Below the pieces are notes generated by a model. The model was not told the origin of the DNA and did no database searches. It saw only the letters and a list, made by a program, of their open reading frames with translations. From the NCBI GenBank assembly GCA_016933275.1, contig JAFGBI010000228.1, positions 1 through 50,565 on the forward strand: 50,565 nt of DNA. The letters run 5' to 3'. Below, in pieces: positions 25,471 to 32,858 of this stretch. Origin of the DNA: Polyangiaceae bacterium (GTDB lineage: Bacteria > Myxococcota_A > Polyangia > Polyangiales > Polyangiaceae). The translations under genes were made by a program, and so were the position numbers. The first letter of the stretch is position 1; every line of letters starts with the position of its first letter.

Positions 25471-26615
25471 AGCGCATCTACTGGCGCCCGCCCCGCGTTT
25501 CGCGCGCCGCGTTGGCGCTGATCGCGATCGTCGCCGTAACGGCGATGGCCGCCGTAGAGGCGTTCCCCGCGCGGATCCAGCAGCCGTGGCACGCAGAGAA
25601 GCTCCGCGCGGCCCAGCTCGCCCAGGACGCCTTCGACGTCATCAAGACCGAGAAGACCCGACGCGGGATCCCGATCGACCCAGACACGGACCCCCTCGCG
25701 ACCGGAATGATCGGGGTGGCCATGTCCCGAGTCACCTCGAATTCGGGGGTCTTGACCGCCAAGCAGCTCAGCATCAACCCGAACTTTGCCGCCCTCCTCG
25801 TGCACTACCTCCGCCAGGTCGACGTCCAGCCGGGAGACCTGGTCGCAGTGGGCGCTTCCGGCTCCTTCCCGGCCCTCAACGTCGCGACCTTCGCCGCGAT
25901 CGATGCGATGGGGCTGGAGGCAATCGTGATCACGAGCAGCTCGGCCTCGCAGTTCGGTGCCAACGACCCCGAGCTCACCTGGCTCGACATGGAGCGCGTC
26001 CTCGTCGAGGCTCGGATCTTCCACGTGCGGTCGATCGCTGCCTCGCTCGGCGGGATCGACGACGTCGGGATCGGACTCTCCGACGAGGGGCGCGACCTCC
26101 TGCGAGCAGCCATCGCCCGCAACCACATCGCCCCGCTCTCGTCGGGGTCGCTCGCGGCGTCGATCGACGCGCGAATGCTGACCTACGAACGGGCAGCACG
26201 CGGCCGCCCCATCAGAGCCTACGTGAACGTCGGCGGTGGCTCGGCGTCGGTCGGTACCCACGTCGGCAAGAAGCTGTTCCGCCCGGGGCTGAACCGGTAC
26301 CCTCCGCTCGGGGCGGCGCAGGTCGACTCGGTGATGCTCCGGTTCGGAGAGCGTGGCGTCCCGGTCGTGCACCTCACCAACATCGAGGGGCTGGCCCGAA
26401 AGCATGGCCTCCTCCCCCACGGCGGCAAACCACCGCGCGTGGGCGAAGGCGCGGTGTTCGTGAGTGTCGAGTACAATCGGCCGCTCGCCGCGCTCGGGCT
26501 CGCCCTGGTGCTCGCCGCGATGTTCGCGTTCGTGCGCTACGGCATCGGCGCCACCATCCTCCGGGGTGTGCAACGCGACCGCGAAGCCCCGAGGCAGCCA
26601 GAACCCATGGTGTAG
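25467..26615 (+). CDS. pgsW: Poly-gamma-glutamate system protein (PgsW-like)
   Basis: A 382-residue protein with a hydrophobic N-terminal anchor (AALALIAIVAVTAMAAVEAF) and a second span near residues 343-363 (ALGLALVLAAMFAFVRYGIG), leaving a large domain probably in the periplasm. The domain contains GDLVAVGASGSFPALNVATF near 123, IVITSSSASQFGAN near 152, and AYVNVGGGSASVG near 250. It belongs to the family found beside pgsB-pgsC in bacteria that lack a classical PgsA/CapA in the cluster, as here. It starts with GTG in a GTGA overlap. Its catalytic role is not known; membrane topology and coupling suggest a component of polymer synthesis or release. Confidence 0.82.
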   Translation: MKRIYWRPPRVSRAALALIAIVAVTAMAAVEAFPARIQQPWHAEKLRAAQLAQDAFDVIKTEKTRRGIPIDPDTDPLATGMIGVAMSRVTSNSGVLTAKQLSINPNFAALLVHYLRQVDVQPGDLVAVGASGSFPALNVATFAAIDAMGLEAIVITSSSASQFGANDPELTWLDMERVLVEARIFHVRSIAASLGGIDDVGIGLSDEGRDLLRAAIARNHIAPLSSGSLAASIDARMLTYERAARGRPIRAYVNVGGGSASVGTHVGKKLFRPGLNRYPPLGAAQVDSVMLRFGERGVPVVHLTNIEGLARKHGLLPHGGKPPRVGEGAVFVSVEYNRPLAALGLALVLAAMFAFVRYGIGATILRGVQRDREAPRQPEPMV

Positions 26616-26725
26616 TCCCGTCCCGAAAGGACCGAGGGCCACCGAATCGCTCGTCGAGACGGGAAGGCCAGCGCGGTCCCCCTGCTGGCGGCGGTGGCGC
26701 TTGCATGTTAGGAGCCGGAGTCGCA
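26616..26725 (+). promoter_or_regulatory. Hairpin-bearing leader of the TerC-like gene
   Basis: The 110-bp gap contains two nested stems. TCCCGTC (26616-26622) pairs with GACGGGA about 35 nt later. A small GTCC-CGAAA-GGAC hairpin lies at its start. TerC/Alx-like transporter genes are often controlled by manganese riboswitches, but I do not see that consensus here. It is recorded as a structured leader only. Confidence 0.25.
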
Positions 26726-27664
26726 ATGCCTGCCGCCGTGGCCTACCTCGAACACTGGCTCGTCTTCGGTGCGTGCATCATCGGCACGATGGTCGTCGAC
26801 ATACTGCTGTTCGGGAGCAAGGCTCACGTCATCAAGTTCCGGGAGGCGGCGCTGAAGAGCGCGCTCTGGGTGGGGGTGGGGCTTGCCTTCACGGGCTACG
26901 TCTACTGGGCGGTTGGACAGCAACAGGGCGTCGCCTACCTCGTCGCCTACCTCGTGGAGAAGTCCCTCTCGGTCGACAACCTCTTCGTCTTCCTGGTCGT
27001 CTTCCAGTACTTCCGCGTGAGCGAACACCACCAACCGCGGATCCTCACCTGGGGGATCGTCGGTGCGCTGGTGATGCGCGCGGTCTTCATCGTCGGGGGC
27101 ACCGCCGCCCTGCACTACCTCCATTTCACGATGTACCTCTTCGGGGCGTTCCTCGTCTTCTCCGGCGCCAAGCTGGCCTTCCGGGGCGGGGAGACGGTGG
27201 ATCCAGGGAAGAGCATCGGTCCGCGAGTGGCGCGCCGCTTCTTGCGCGTCACGAGCACCCTCGACGGCGACCGCTTCTTCACCCGGCAGAATGGGAAGCT
27301 CTACGCGACGCCGCTCTTCCTGGTGCTCACGGTGATCGAGAGCACGGATTTGCTCTTCGCGGTCGACTCCGTGCCGGCGGTGCTCGCCATCTCGACCGAT
27401 CTCTACGTCGTCTATACGTCGAACATCCTGGCCATCCTCGGACTCAGAGCGCTCTACTTCCTCTTGGCGGGGGTGATGAAGCGCTTCCAGTACCTCGACA
27501 AGGGGCTCGCCCTCGTGCTCGCCTTCATCGGGGTGAAGATGCTCGTCGCCGATTGGTACAAGATCGGCAATCTCGCCTCCCTGGGGGTCATCGCCGCGAT
27601 TCTCACGGTCGCCATCGTCGCGTCGTTGGTGTCCCCATCGAGCGAGACGAATTCGGAGAGCTAG
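26726..27664 (+). CDS. TerC/Alx-family membrane transporter
   Basis: A 312-residue protein with about eight membrane spans, of the TerC family, which includes metal (manganese) exporters and tellurite-resistance proteins. Acidic in-membrane motifs are present: VVDILLFG near residue 25, EKSLSVDNLFVFLVVF near 75, and ESTDLLFAVDSVPAVLAIS near 208, the Asp-rich hallmark of the family. The C-terminal spans include FYFLLAGVMKRF-like and ALVLAFIGVKMLVADW segments. The ATG at 26726 follows GGAG at about 6 bp; another ATG at 26705 is possible. It is in line with the pgs unit and malQ but separated from pgsW by 110 bp. Confidence 0.9.
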   Translation: MPAAVAYLEHWLVFGACIIGTMVVDILLFGSKAHVIKFREAALKSALWVGVGLAFTGYVYWAVGQQQGVAYLVAYLVEKSLSVDNLFVFLVVFQYFRVSEHHQPRILTWGIVGALVMRAVFIVGGTAALHYLHFTMYLFGAFLVFSGAKLAFRGGETVDPGKSIGPRVARRFLRVTSTLDGDRFFTRQNGKLYATPLFLVLTVIESTDLLFAVDSVPAVLAISTDLYVVYTSNILAILGLRALYFLLAGVMKRFQYLDKGLALVLAFIGVKMLVADWYKIGNLASLGVIAAILTVAIVASLVSPSSETNSES

Positions 27665-27669
27665 AAGAC

Positions 27670-29256
27670 GTGACCGCTGCCGCCCCCGTATGCCGACTCG
27701 GAGTCTTCGCGGACCGCACTAGCGGTATCCTCCTCCACCTGACCTCGCTCCCCGGCCCGCACGGCAACGGCGACCTCGGACCGGCCAGCACCTCCTTCCT
27801 CACTGCGCTGGCGGCCGCGGGTCAGACCTGGTGGCAGATGCTGCCCGTGGGCCCGGTCGGTCGCGGCTATTCGCCGTATGACAGCGCGTCCTCCTTCGCC
27901 GGCAACCCGCTGCTGGTCGATCTTCAGGCGCTCGCCAGGACTGGACTGCTGACCCGTGGCGAGCTCGCCGCACCGGCAGCGCTCGGCCGCGGTCCGGCGC
28001 GGTTTGCTGCCTCCGAACGCTTTCGTACGTCGCGGCTCCGGCTGGCCTGGGAGCGACACTGCCGCCGACCCCGCGCGCGGACGGCGAAGCTCGAATGCTT
28101 CCGCGAGCGCGCAGGGTCCTGGCTCACGGACTACCCCCTCTATCGCGCCCTGCGAGAGGCCCACGGAACACCCTGGCCCGATTGGGATGCAGAGCTTCGC
28201 GACCGGCGCCCGCGCGCGCTCGAACGCGCACTGAAGGTCCACGCCGACACCGTGGGTTTCCACGAGTTCGTGCAGTTCCTTTTCGACGAGCAGTGGCGTG
28301 CGCTCAGGACTCGTGGCCGCAAGCTGGGGGTACGCCTGCTCGGCGACCTGCCGATGTTCGTCGCCCACGATAGCGCCGAGGTCTGGGCGAATCGCGACCT
28401 GTTCTTCCTGGATGCCAAGGGACGCCGCACCGTGGTCGCCGGCGTCCCCCCGGATGCCTTTAGCCGTTCGGGGCAGCGCTGGGGCAACCCGCTCTATCGG
28501 TGGGCGCGACTCCGGAACACGGGGTACGGGTGGTGGATCGAGCGACTGGCGGCCACGCTCGCGCGGTTCGACGCCGTGCGACTGGACCATTTCATCGCGT
28601 TTCATCGGTATTGGGAGGTACCCGCGAGTTCGCGCACCGCGCGACGTGGCCGCTTCGTCCTCGCCCCAGGCGAGGACTTCTTCGCACGTGCCGAGCAGGC
28701 ACTCGGGGGACTCCCCTTCGTGGCCGAGGATCTCGGTCTGGTCACCCCGGAGGTGACCGCGCTTCGGGAGCAGTACTCGCTCCCCGGGATGCGGGTGCTG
28801 ACGTTCGCGTTCGACGACGGCGAGGACGGCCGCGTGTATCTGCCACATCGCTACGACAGCCACGCGGTAGCGTATACCGGAACGCACGACAACGACACGG
28901 CGCGCGGGTGGTTCAACGAGAAGCCGCGCCCTGGTGACGCTGCGCATGCCGCCGCGCTCCGGCGCCGTCGGGCGCGCGTCCTCGACTATGCGGGCACCGA
29001 CGGACGCGAGATCCACTGGGATCTCATCGGGCTCGTGCTTCGCTCGGCCGCCAACACGGCGATCATTCCGCTGCAGGATGTGATGGGGCTCGACTCGCAG
29101 GCGCGCATGAACGTTCCCGGAACGCCCAATGACAACTGGTGCTGGCGCTTCGAAGCCGGCTCCCTCGAAGGACGAACCCTCGAGCGGCTGGGGAGCCTCA
29201 CCGCCGCCACGGAACGCGATGTGCGTCCCGCGAGTAGGCCCCGGCGCCGCACCTGA
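27670..29256 (+). CDS. malQ: 4-alpha-glucanotransferase (GH77)
   Basis: Disproportionating enzyme that transfers maltodextrin segments in glycogen or maltose metabolism. At 528 residues it is typical of the bacterial short type. The start GTG at 27670, only 5 bp after the terC stop, is chosen because family homology begins within 15 residues (RTSGILLHLTSLPGPHGNGD). Active-site blocks are seen: WWQMLPVGPVGRGYSPY near 57, LLGDLPMFVAHDSAEVW near 218, VRLDHFIAFHRYWEVP near 303 with the Asp nucleophile, FVAEDLGLVTPEV near 345 with the acid/base Glu, and YTGTHDNDT near 400 with the transition-state Asp. Cytosolic. Confidence 0.94.
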   Translation: MTAAAPVCRLGVFADRTSGILLHLTSLPGPHGNGDLGPASTSFLTALAAAGQTWWQMLPVGPVGRGYSPYDSASSFAGNPLLVDLQALARTGLLTRGELAAPAALGRGPARFAASERFRTSRLRLAWERHCRRPRARTAKLECFRERAGSWLTDYPLYRALREAHGTPWPDWDAELRDRRPRALERALKVHADTVGFHEFVQFLFDEQWRALRTRGRKLGVRLLGDLPMFVAHDSAEVWANRDLFFLDAKGRRTVVAGVPPDAFSRSGQRWGNPLYRWARLRNTGYGWWIERLAATLARFDAVRLDHFIAFHRYWEVPASSRTARRGRFVLAPGEDFFARAEQALGGLPFVAEDLGLVTPEVTALREQYSLPGMRVLTFAFDDGEDGRVYLPHRYDSHAVAYTGTHDNDTARGWFNEKPRPGDAAHAAALRRRRARVLDYAGTDGREIHWDLIGLVLRSAANTAIIPLQDVMGLDSQARMNVPGTPNDNWCWRFEAGSLEGRTLERLGSLTAATERDVRPASRPRRRT

Positions 29257-29270
29257 GGCCACCTCTGCCA

Positions 29271-30029
29271 ATGGCCACGCACATCGCCATCCACGACGTC
29301 TCCCCCGCCTGGGAGCCCGAGATCGATGCCGCGCTGAAGCTCTGCGCGCGCTTTGGAGCCAAACCGGCTCTGCTCGTGGTGCCGGACTATCACGCGCGGT
29401 GGCCGCTCCGTGAGCATGCGTCGTTCACAGCACGGCTGCGCGCGCTCGCCGAGGCGGGGCATGAGGTCCTCTTGCACGGATATTTCCACCAGGCCCGTAC
29501 AGAACCCCTCGCCTCCACCGGGGAGGACGGACGCCCGCGGGGATTCCAGCGCTTCTTCGCGCAGCGCGTCGTCTCGGCGGGCGAGGCGGAGTTCAGCGAC
29601 CTCAGCCGCTCGGAGGCCAACGAGCGGCTCGACCAGGGACTGACGGCGCTGGGAGCGGCTGGGCTCACGCCGAGCGGCTTCGTACCCCCAGCCTGGTCGA
29701 TGCCGGCGTGGGTGCATGAGCTCCTCCGCAACCGCGGGTTCCGCTACACCGAAGATCACTTGTTCGTGTACGATCCGACGACCTACCATCGTCGGCCGAG
29801 CGTCGTGCTCAATTTCGCGAGTCGGACTCCAGCCCGGATGTGGTCGAGTGTGGCATTCTGTCGCGTCGGACGCATGGCGCGCCGGCTCGCTCCGACTCGA
29901 ATTGCCCTGCACCCAGGGGATTTCCGGGTGCCGCGGCTGGTGCGAGAGGCCGAATCCCTCCTTCGGTGGGGTGCCGACGACTTCGTGTCAACGACGGCCG
30001 CGTTCATGGGACGAACGGGAAGACCGTGA
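29271..30029 (+). CDS. Polysaccharide deacetylase-like protein (DUF2334/NodB fold)
   Basis: A 252-residue protein. It opens with HIAIHDVSPAWE, matching the first motif of DUF2334 deacetylase-like proteins (His-Asp). EVLLHGYFHQAR near residue 64 supplies the metal-binding H-x3-H. Later blocks are SGFVPPAWSMPAW near 143 and IALHPGDFRVPRL near 213. There is no signal peptide, so it would act on a cytosolic or membrane-face glycan. It starts 14 bp after malQ and is probably its operon partner. The stop at 30027-30029 is 17 bp before the solo 42-bp hairpin module shared with the convergent glycosyltransferase gene. Confidence 0.85.
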   Translation: MATHIAIHDVSPAWEPEIDAALKLCARFGAKPALLVVPDYHARWPLREHASFTARLRALAEAGHEVLLHGYFHQARTEPLASTGEDGRPRGFQRFFAQRVVSAGEAEFSDLSRSEANERLDQGLTALGAAGLTPSGFVPPAWSMPAWVHELLRNRGFRYTEDHLFVYDPTTYHRRPSVVLNFASRTPARMWSSVAFCRVGRMARRLAPTRIALHPGDFRVPRLVREAESLLRWGADDFVSTTAAFMGRTGRP

Positions 30030-30032
30030 CCG

Positions 30033-30074
30033 GGCAAGAGGTCGACGCAGCAATCAACCTGATTGCTGCTCTAG
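30033..30074 (+). repeat. Solo 42-bp hairpin module, copy C
   Basis: A single module without the core. It has perfect arms GCAGCAATCA (30047-30056) and TGATTGCTGC (30060-30069) around ACC, then TCTAG. The CTAG at 30071-30074 contains the TAG stop of the minus-strand glycosyltransferase. It sits exactly between two convergent genes and could act as a two-way 3'-end hairpin, although no U-tract follows on either strand. Confidence 0.88.
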
Positions 30075-31261
30075 CGAACCTTGGACGACCGGGCGATGAG
30101 ATCGCCATAGAGATCGGCCACCCTCCGGAAGTGGTCGTCCATGGTGCCGATCCGAGCTGCCGCGGCGTGCGCCGCCGCCCGGAGCTCGAGCGGAGGCAGG
30201 CTCAGGATCCCCTCGATCGCCCGGTGGCAATCGGTGGCGTCCCCGGCAGCATATGCCACGGCGCTCGGCCCGCTGACGAACTCGCTCGCCCCACCGGCGT
30301 TGGGCACCACGATGGGCAGGCCACAGGCCACAGCCTCGGCGACACCGAGGCCGAACGTCTCGTAGGGGCAGGCGTGAATGAAGAGGTCAGCGCTGGCCAG
30401 CATCGCGGCGAAATGATCGCGATCCCCCTCAAAACCGTGGAACCGGACGTCGGGGTGCCCGGCGGCCCGTCGCCCGAGCGCCGCTCGCTCGGGCCCGTCG
30501 CCCACCACCACCAACACGGCGTCGCGACGCGCACGAAGGGCGAGGAACGCGTCGATCACGACAGGCCAGCACTTCTCGACGGACAACCGTCCTGCGGCCA
30601 GGCAAAGGAGCGCCGCTGCTCGGCCAGGGCCGAGGAGATCGACCCGAACCTCCGGGGAGCGAGCCGATGGCCCGAAACGAGCCCGATCGACTCCGAACGG
30701 AACGTAGTTCACGCGCACGACCCCGTGCCGTTCGAGCTTGTCGCGCTGTGAACGACTGGCCACGACGGTCGCATCGAGACCACCTAGGAGGGACCGAATC
30801 GCCCCCCACGCGGGCTCGACGGCTCGCTCTGCCAACTCCACCCCCAGGAGTCGGGCGAGACGCGGCAGAAGGTGGGTGTCGATGTGGTCAGAATGCCAGA
30901 ATGCCGTGCGCACCCAAGCGACCTCCGTCGGGGTCCGGCGGGCAACCAGCGCAGCCAGATACAGGGAGTTTATCTCCAACACGTCCGGCCGCTCGCCGCC
31001 CACCAATTCCGCCGCCCGCCGCGTGCGGCTCAGAAACCGGTAGTTCGAGTCGTAGGGCTGCCGAGGACCCCGGACGCGGACGACTCGCGCCGTGGCGGGC
31101 GCCCCAGGGACCGAGAGCGCCTCGTCGGCGTCGCGCGCCCCAGGCGCAATCGTCACGTGGTGGATGCCCAACCTGGCCAGGGCACGCCCCTTGGCGTCGA
31201 GATGGCTGCGGATCCCGCCGCCCCGATCGGAATAGAAATCAGTGACATCAAGGACCTTCAC
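30071..31261 (-). CDS. Glycosyltransferase, GT4 family
   Basis: Retaining glycosyltransferase with GT-B fold, 396 residues. The start GTG at 31261 is chosen because the N-terminus KVLDVTDFYSDRGGGIRSHL, with its Gly-rich loop, is canonical; the upstream frame is shadow. The C-terminal domain has LLCLAAGRLSVEKCWPVVIDAF near 232 (nucleotide-sugar site with the conserved Lys) and LVVVGDGPERAAL near 265. The E-x7-E motif appears as ETFGLGVAEAVACGLP near 322, followed by VPNAGGASEFV. The acceptor is unknown and may be a surface polysaccharide or lipid. The last codon and TAG stop abut the palindromic module at 30033-30074. Confidence 0.92.
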   Translation of the reverse strand: MKVLDVTDFYSDRGGGIRSHLDAKGRALARLGIHHVTIAPGARDADEALSVPGAPATARVVRVRGPRQPYDSNYRFLSRTRRAAELVGGERPDVLEINSLYLAALVARRTPTEVAWVRTAFWHSDHIDTHLLPRLARLLGVELAERAVEPAWGAIRSLLGGLDATVVASRSQRDKLERHGVVRVNYVPFGVDRARFGPSARSPEVRVDLLGPGRAAALLCLAAGRLSVEKCWPVVIDAFLALRARRDAVLVVVGDGPERAALGRRAAGHPDVRFHGFEGDRDHFAAMLASADLFIHACPYETFGLGVAEAVACGLPIVVPNAGGASEFVSGPSAVAYAAGDATDCHRAIEGILSLPPLELRAAAHAAAARIGTMDDHFRRVADLYGDLIARSSKVR

Positions 31262-31420
31262 CTTGTTACCGCCGTCAACCGGGGGACGATGCCTCCGACT
31301 GCCCCACTCCACAAGTGGAGTCCTGTCCGGGGGGGGCCCAATGGGGAGCCGGCAGGATGGACTCGCACGCGGGAGGCCAGCAGGAGCGGCGGCGTCCCAA
31401 TGTCGCTCGGGGGAATATTT

Positions 31421-31470
31421 GATTTTTGTTGACCCATTGGTTGACAGGCCGGGATCGGCGTAGGAATACT
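31421..31470 (+). promoter_or_regulatory. Strong-looking promoter of the winged-helix/H1-tail gene
   Basis: A perfect -35 TTGACA (31441-31446) and a -10-like AATACT (31465-31470) are separated by 18 bp. Just upstream is a conspicuous A/T-rich stretch (GGGAATATTTGATTTTTG, 31411-31428) that may be an UP element, unusual in this genome. The -10 ends 7 bp before the ATG, so transcription would start at or within a base or two of the start codon, giving a leaderless mRNA. Confidence 0.6.
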
Positions 31471-31477
31471 CCCACCC

Positions 31478-31972
31478 ATGAATGGGTTGAACAGCCAGAT
31501 TCGTGACCGTATCGAGGCCTTCGTGGGCGAGCTCACCGATCTGATTCGGCGGACCGCGTTGGATTCCGTAACGGAGGCACTGGGCGGCGTCACCGCGAGC
31601 GCGCCGGTCCGTGCGCGCTCCGCGAAGGTGAGCGCAATAGGTGCACCCCGCGAGCGGGGCGGTAAGCGGACACCGGATGAGATCGCGAGCACCACGCGAA
31701 TGGTCGAGGGCTTCATCGCACAGCATCCGGGCCAGGGTGTTGAGCAGATCGCCAAGGCGCTCAATGTGCCAACCAAGGAGCTGACCCTCCCGATCAAGAA
31801 GCTCATCGCGACGAAGGTTCTGCTCACCGAGGGACAGAAGCGCGCCACCAAGTACTTCCCGGCCACGGGCAGCGGTGACGCGGGAACGGGCGCGGCTCGC
31901 GCGGCAGGTGGGCGCAAGGGGCGCGGCGGAGCGAAGCGCGCTACCAAGGGCCGCGGTCGCAAGCGCGGCTGA
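31478..31972 (+). CDS. Winged-helix DNA-binding protein with histone-H1-like basic tail
   Basis: A 164-residue protein in three parts. An N-terminal helical segment contains SQIRDRIEAFVGELTDLIRR. A winged-helix domain spans about residues 65-130 (TPDEIASTTRMVEGFIAQHP, then QIAKALNVPTKELTLPIKKL and the wing GQKRATKYFP). A Gly/Arg/Lys/Ala-rich tail (KGRGGAKRATKGRGRKRG) resembles eukaryotic linker histones. It is probably an abundant chromosome-associated protein. No ribosome-binding site is visible before the ATG, which fits the leaderless promoter a few bases upstream. Similar proteins are known in myxobacteria, but their function is poorly described. Confidence 0.85.
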   Translation: MNGLNSQIRDRIEAFVGELTDLIRRTALDSVTEALGGVTASAPVRARSAKVSAIGAPRERGGKRTPDEIASTTRMVEGFIAQHPGQGVEQIAKALNVPTKELTLPIKKLIATKVLLTEGQKRATKYFPATGSGDAGTGAARAAGGRKGRGGAKRATKGRGRKRG

Positions 31973-32043
31973 CACACGGCTGAGTCCCCGAGGCGTGGAC
32001 TAGCGGGATTCGCCCGCGAGTGTGGTTTCGCTCGGCGGTGCCG

Positions 32044-32249
32044 CTAGTGCGCCGATTGGGTTACCAACACCGAGGGCGCCGCTTTGAACGCACCCTGGCC
32101 TGGCAACCCCGACACGACGGGTCGCCAGGTGATTGGCTGCCGGAGGTAAGGGACGCACGTTGCCCGAGCCCCACGCCGCATTGCGGTGGAGGTGGCGATG
32201 CGGAGTGCGTCTTTGGCGGTGCCTCTGGTGAGATCTGCCAACGGTTCGA
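32044..32249 (+). repeat. Palindromic CTAG element, copy D1 (expanded core)
   Basis: It begins CTAGTGCGCCGATTGGGTTACC, the core left end. The core arms (32075-32093 and 32205-32223, closing with GCGCAC... and GTGCGT...) enclose an apical region of about 110 nt instead of 13-19 nt. That region holds two further hairpins: CCTGGC...GCCAGG near 32094-32130 and CCACGCCGC-ATT-GCGGTGG near 32171-32189. The right end stops matching after ACGGTTCG, where other copies continue to GTGCTCTAG. Confidence 0.7.
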
Positions 32250-32643
32250 TACCCCACACCCCACCCACGCAGCTTGCGCTGCGCGGGGCCCGGAGGACGC
32301 GGGTCGCTGGCGGACTCGGGGGGAGAACCATCGATCTTGGGTGGAGTCTCTCCGAATAGAGGCAAGTGGGGTGTTGGCCCACGCGCAGCCGCGGCGCCAC
32401 CGCCACCTGGGACCGCAATGTTGGTTGGGGGGCCCGCACAACGGGGGAGGGGATGAGCCAGCCCCTCCAACAGATCCTCATGATCTACTAGATCTGAAGA
32501 TCCGCACGTCACGCGCGGATCTTCGGCAGCGCGGTCGATCGGCGCCGGAGGCGCCCGTCGCTCGTCAAGCGGCGAGGCGGGGGAGGCCGCGGGTCGCTGC
32601 CGGTGCGGGGAAGGCCTCGCCGCCCTCGCCAGAAAGAAACCGA
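32250..32643. other. Structured non-coding stretch between element copies D1 and D2
   Basis: About 390 bp without a supportable gene. Long open frames on both strands are compositional. It holds a perfect 10-bp stem GAAGATCCGC / GCGGATCTTC around ACGTCACGC (about 32494-32522), a perfect GGCGCC-GGA-GGCGCC at about 32544-32558, and clustered GATC sites. It starts where D1 loses similarity and ends where the core right end resumes, so it may be an insertion into one element copy. Confidence 0.45.
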
Positions 32644-32748
32644 GCTGCCGGTTCGTTGCTCTAGATCGTTGATTTGACGCAGCAATCAACCTGATTGCTG
32701 CTCGAGGTCGTGGACTTGTCGCAGCAATCTACCTGATCGCTGCTCGAG
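32644..32748 (+). repeat. Palindromic CTAG element, copy D2 with tandem hairpin modules
   Basis: The core right end CTGCCGGTTCGTTGCTCTAG (32645-32664) is followed by two successive 42-bp modules, 32665-32706 and 32707-32748, both ending CTCGAG. Hairpins lie at 32679-32701 (perfect) and 32721-32743 (diverged, two mismatches). The exact 42-bp period shows that the module is a discrete unit that can duplicate. Confidence 0.85.
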
Positions 32749-32858
32749 GGATCGCACGAAGGTTGTGCTGCGCGCGTGCGGCCCGGATCCCGAAGGGTTG
32801 TCTCACCGACTTCGCGGAGCGGGATGCAGTGGGTCCGACTCGGTAGTAGCCTGCTGAC

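Noticed and set aside
30047..30069. Solo hairpin as a classical rho-independent terminator
   Set aside because: The stem is good, but no run of T follows on either strand. It also recurs in tandem and inside larger elements, so it is listed as a repeat module, with termination only as a possibility.
32000..32689. Open frames of 214-229 codons on both strands across the 32 kb repeat region
   Set aside because: They run through hairpins and element ends that are shared with non-coding copies elsewhere. Neither has protein-like composition or a ribosome site.
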